Source: Chitinophagales bacterium (lineage in GTDB: Bacteria > Bacteroidota > Bacteroidia > Chitinophagales > UBA10324). From it: a stretch of DNA of 6,871 bases. Positions 4,821 through 6,871 of the stretch are shown here, piece by piece (position 1 is the stretch's first letter; each line of letters begins with the position of its first letter). The stretch spans positions 1-6,871 of the forward strand of contig JACCZV010000049.1 in NCBI GenBank assembly GCA_013695775.1. Reading direction: 5' to 3'. The position numbers and the translations under genes are program-made. The notes beneath the pieces are model-generated. The model saw nothing but the letters and a program-made list of their open reading frames with translations. It did no database searches and was not told the DNA's origin.

Positions 4821-5534
4821 TCACATCATCCCCTCATCGGCGAAGCTGTAATACTTATTTTCTCCTATAATAAGGTGATCTAATACTGAGATCTCTAATA
4901 TTTTACCCGCCTCTTTCATCTTTTTCGTCAGCTCAATATCCGTACTGCTTGGAGTAAGATTTCCTGATGGATGGTTGTGGCAAAGAATCACAGACGTAGC
5001 ATCGGACTTGATTGCGGAATTGAAAATTTTTCTGGGATCAGCCACTGTGCCGGTCAGTCCACCTTCGCTCATACGCTCCACCGCAATAACCTTATTAGCC
5101 CTGTTCAGCATTAAAATCCAGAATTCCTCATGTTTAACATCAGCGATCAGTGGTTGCAGAACGTCGTAACAATCTTTGCTTGAGCTGATCTTATCTTTCT
5201 CACGGGCTTCAGTGGTCTGCCTTCTTCGTCCCAACTCAAGAGCCGCTACAATAGTGATTGCTTTTGTTTCTCCTATTCCATTGATGCCAAGTGAAAGAAG
5301 ATCTTTTACCGTCAGCTTGCTAAGCGCATTCAGATCATTTCCGGATTTTTTCATCAGCTCCATTGCCACATCAACGGCTGTGTGCTCCCTTGTTCCGGTG
5401 CGAAGCAGTATCGCAATCAACTCTGATTCTGTGAGTGAATGCTTTCCTTTCAACAACAATTTTTCACGTGGTCGGTCCTCTTCAGCCCAGGTTTTTATAC
5501 CTGAGGGTTCCGGATAATTTGATAAATACACCAT
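4821..5534 (-). CDS. radC: RadC family JAB/JAMM-domain protein
   Basis: The 237-residue length is normal for RadC. The N-terminal part has the family stretch EEDRPREKLLLKGKHSLTES (18-37) and a helix-hairpin-helix-like segment, LLSLGINGIGETKA (79-92). The C-terminal JAMM metalloprotease-like domain (about 115-237) has its metal motif intact: H186-x-H188, S196 and D199 in HNHPSGNLTPSSTD, with the upstream acidic residue at E136 or E137 (HEEFW). The protein was once called a DNA repair protein, but the original E. coli radC102 phenotype was traced to recG. The true substrate is unsettled, and a role in DNA-associated processes is only suggested by family distribution. It lies downstream of rpsT on the same strand with a 145-nt gap. 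A single-mismatch promoter box at 5563-5555 and a hairpin after rpsT suggest that it may have its own promoter. The start gives a normal N-terminus; the first 13 residues are variable in the family. Confidence 0.95.
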   Translation of the reverse strand: MVYLSNYPEPSGIKTWAEEDRPREKLLLKGKHSLTESELIAILLRTGTREHTAVDVAMELMKKSGNDLNALSKLTVKDLLSLGINGIGETKAITIVAALELGRRRQTTEAREKDKISSSKDCYDVLQPLIADVKHEEFWILMLNRANKVIAVERMSEGGLTGTVADPRKIFNSAIKSDATSVILCHNHPSGNLTPSSTDIELTKKMKEAGKILEISVLDHLIIGENKYYSFADEGMM

Positions 5535-5554
5535 ACTCTACCAATTGTGGGGTG

Positions 5555-5563
5555 CAAAAGATA
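5555..5563 (-). promoter_or_regulatory. Possible radC -7 promoter box
   Basis: The minus strand reads TATCTTTTG, which is TAnnTTTG with one extra base, 20 nt before the radC ATG. No TTTG box is visible at the right distance in the A/T-rich DNA upstream, so this is tentative. Confidence 0.25.
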
Positions 5564-5644
5564 TAAATATAATTATAAAATAAGTAACTTATCAGGAAGA
5601 AAAAGTCTCCTATATTTCACATCACAGTTTGTAGGAAGAGAGGG

Positions 5645-5674
5645 AGCGTTATAACAAAGAGGTAGTATAACGTT
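5645..5674 (-). terminator. Hairpin downstream of rpsT, candidate terminator or 3' stabiliser
   Basis: CGTTATA (5647-5653) and TATAACG (5666-5672) are perfect 7-bp complements with a 12-nt loop. A G-T and an A-T pair extend the stem to nine. It lies 5 nt after the rpsT stop on the minus strand, where a terminator or 3' protective structure is expected. No U-run follows (the sequence continues CCCTCTCTT), so full termination is doubtful and some readthrough into radC is likely. Confidence 0.35.
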
Positions 5675-5679
5675 TGGAT

Positions 5680-5934
5680 CTATGCGAGGCTATTCACCTT
5701 TTTCATCAGGCCTGATTTCAAGTTGTCGGCCTTCTTCTTATGAATAATATTTCGCTTAGCAAGCTTATCAAGCATGGCCACAGCTTCAGGAAGTAATTTT
5801 TTAGCCTCTTCCTTATCTGTTAAGGCGCGCAAATCTCTTACAGCATTGCGCGTAGTTTTACCATAGTAGCGGTTGTGTTCTCTTCTTTTCTTTGCCTGGC
5901 GATCGGCCTTCTGGGCATTCTTGGTATTGGCCAT
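5680..5934 (-). CDS. rpsT: 30S ribosomal protein S20
   Basis: S20 binds the 5' domain and helix 44 region of 16S rRNA early in small-subunit assembly. The 84-residue protein is of standard length, highly basic and helical. It has the family's N-terminal MANTKNAQKADRQAKKRREHNR and, near the C-terminus, the typical KLAKRNIIHKKKADNLKSGL (residues 57-76). The ATG at 5934 gives the canonical MANTK start. A strong Bacteroidota promoter lies just upstream, leaving a leader of only about a dozen bases, so a long structured leader for autoregulation is unlikely from this promoter. The gene is divergent from the DUF5606 gene and upstream of radC on the same strand. Confidence 0.98.
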   Translation of the reverse strand: MANTKNAQKADRQAKKRREHNRYYGKTTRNAVRDLRALTDKEEAKKLLPEAVAMLDKLAKRNIIHKKKADNLKSGLMKKVNSLA

Positions 5935-5952
5935 TGAAATCTATTTCAGCCG

Positions 5953-5982
5953 CAAAGATAACCGAATCAGTATACTTACAAA
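5953..5982 (-). promoter_or_regulatory. rpsT promoter, Bacteroidota type (TTTG / TAnnTTTG)
   Basis: On the minus strand, TTTG (5982-5979) and TATCTTTG (5960-5953) are separated by 18 nt. This is an exact match to the -33/-7 consensus used by the Bacteroidota primary sigma factor, with near-normal spacing. The -7 box ends 18 nt before the rpsT ATG. Confidence 0.7.
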
Positions 5983-6005
5983 ATTGTTTAACGGAACACA
6001 TCTAA

Positions 6006-6034
6006 TTTGCCAGTTGCGTTTTTATTTACTTTTG
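6006..6034 (+). promoter_or_regulatory. DUF5606 gene promoter, Bacteroidota type (TTTG / TAnnTTTG)
   Basis: TTTG (6006-6009) and TACTTTTG (6027-6034) match the Bacteroidota -33/-7 consensus with a 17-nt spacer, slightly short. The -7 box ends 22 nt before the ATG at 6057. The upstream boxes of this promoter and the divergent rpsT promoter are only 23 bp apart, so the two may compete for or share polymerase binding. Confidence 0.6.
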
Positions 6035-6056
6035 GCTTCATAAACGCGATCTATTT

Positions 6057-6539
6057 ATGGAGATGAAAGACATTCTCTCGATTACCGGCATGCCTGGATT
6101 ATTTTCCCTTGTTTCTACAAAGAATAATGGAATGGTGGTGAAATCTTTGGAAGATGGCAAGACGCAGTTTGTGTCGTCGCGTATTCACGGTATCTCCTCA
6201 CTTGAGAATATTTCTGTCTATCTTAACCAGGAGGAGACTACTGAATTAAAACAGGTCTTGATTCAGATGCAGAAAAATGAAGATTCTATTCCGTTGCCAG
6301 ATGTTAAAGCAGAGCCCGGGAAATTGAAAGAATACTTTAAAAAAATTGTTCCTGATTATGATGAAGAGAAAGTACATGTCAGCGATATGAAAAAGATGGT
6401 GAAGTGGTATGCCACACTTAAGGTCAATAACTTGATTCCTACAGAAGAAGCGAAATCAGGGGATATAAACGAAGAAACAGTACAACATTCAATAAAAGAA
6501 GAAGAAGAAAAGATTGAAGAAGAAAATAAAACCAGTTAA
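6057..6539 (+). CDS. DUF5606 domain protein, function unknown
   Basis: The 160-residue protein fits DUF5606, a Bacteroidota family of unknown function. The N-terminal half reads MKDILSITGMPGLFSLVS (3-20), then GMVVKSLEDGK and an FVSSRIHGISSLENISVYL strand-helix stretch (38-56). The second conserved block is KLKEYFKKIVPDYDEEKVHVSDMKKMVKWYATL (89-121). The last 25 residues are low-complexity and Glu/Lys-rich (KEEEEKIEEENK), probably a disordered acidic tail. No signal peptide or membrane segment is seen, so it is probably cytoplasmic. ATGs at 6057 and 6063 are both possible starts; the second would give MKDILSITG. The gene has its own promoter, is divergent from rpsT, and ends 11 nt from the convergent dnaN stop. 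Confidence 0.92.
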   Translation: MEMKDILSITGMPGLFSLVSTKNNGMVVKSLEDGKTQFVSSRIHGISSLENISVYLNQEETTELKQVLIQMQKNEDSIPLPDVKAEPGKLKEYFKKIVPDYDEEKVHVSDMKKMVKWYATLKVNNLIPTEEAKSGDINEETVQHSIKEEEEKIEEENKTS

Positions 6540-6550
6540 AGAGATTCCCT

Positions 6551-6871
6551 TTAAGTATTTACCATTATAGGCATCACCAGCATAAGCAGGTCTTCGCTGT
6601 CTTTTTTAGTTACCGGATTCATGATGCAGGCACGTGAAGACGTAGAGAACTCAAACTCCACCTCTTCTTCATTCATTGATGCAAGCATGTCAATAAGAAA
6701 TTTTGCATTAAAGGCGATCTCCAGATCTTCTCCACTATACTGGCATACAAGTGTTTCATTGCCTTCGTTAGAAAAATCAAGATCGCGGGTGTTTATTCCG
6801 AGTTCACTTCCGCTCATTGTCAATGTGGCCTGGTGTGTGGTTTTGTTTGAAAGAACGACCAGTCGCCGAAG
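6551..6871 (-). CDS. dnaN: DNA polymerase III beta sliding clamp, C-terminal part (cut by window edge)
   Basis: The frame is open from the right edge to the TAA at 6553-6551, giving the last 106 residues of a protein usually about 370-375 long. The visible part starts RRLVVLSNKTTHQATLTMSG and goes on with ELGINTRDLDFSNEGNE, IAFNAKFLIDMLASM and the ending LMLVMPIMVNT. These are the third clamp domain and the C-terminal strand of DnaN. The dimeric ring tethers the replicative polymerase to DNA, and its hydrophobic peptide-binding pocket for clamp partners is formed partly by this C-terminal strand. A TTG inside the frame at 6823 is not the true start, since the upstream codons are in frame and clamp-like. 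The 5' end and promoter are outside the window. Confidence 0.95.
   Translation of the reverse strand, partial: LRRLVVLSNKTTHQATLTMSGSELGINTRDLDFSNEGNETLVCQYSGEDLEIAFNAKFLIDMLASMNEEEVEFEFSTSSRACIMNPVTKKDSEDLLMLVMPIMVNT

Noticed and set aside
4975..5517. Two plus-strand reading frames opposite radC
   Set aside because: Both are mirror frames of radC codons, rich in Ser/Leu/Arg, with no independent start signals.

Overview
This 6.9 kb window looks like a chromosomal stretch of a Bacteroidota bacterium, probably of the Cytophagales or a related order. The evidence is a DUF5606 protein (a family I know only from Bacteroidota), a Bacteroidota-type beta-clamp C-terminus, a zinc-dependent phospholipase C/P1-nuclease-like protein of the kind common in this phylum, starts without Shine-Dalgarno sequences, and two good matches to the Bacteroidota promoter (TTTG, then TAnnTTTG). 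The order-level guess is inference.

Layout. The left third (1-1690) is the least ordinary part. It holds a small two-helix membrane protein with a soluble C-terminal domain (minus), then a gene-free stretch of about 370 bp containing a nested imperfect inverted repeat. Next is a secreted coiled-coil protein gene (minus) cut in two by an in-frame TAA. Overlapping its 3' end is a GC-rich, Cys/Gly/Ser/Asp-rich open stretch in the -1 frame.

The middle (1697-3285) is a tight two-gene minus-strand unit: a DUF502 membrane protein followed after 14 nt by an exported protein with all nine zinc ligands of the P1 nuclease/phospholipase C fold. The 335 bp gap at 3286-3620 holds two copies of a 22-bp direct repeat, a REP-like palindromic unit and three short perfect inverted repeats. 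These lead to a complete short-chain acyl-CoA dehydrogenase gene (plus) of beta-oxidation or branched-chain acyl-CoA breakdown.

The right part (4821-6871) is housekeeping: radC (minus), rpsT for ribosomal protein S20 (minus), a divergent DUF5606 gene (plus), and the 3' end of dnaN (minus), which runs off the window. rpsT and the DUF5606 gene share a 122-bp divergent promoter region with a recognisable promoter in each direction.

I see no mobile element with a transposase, CRISPR array, tRNA or rRNA, and no convincing new multigene system. The observations most worth a second look are the stop-interrupted coiled-coil gene, the adjoining Cys/Gly-rich frame, and the repeat cluster upstream of the acyl-CoA dehydrogenase gene.
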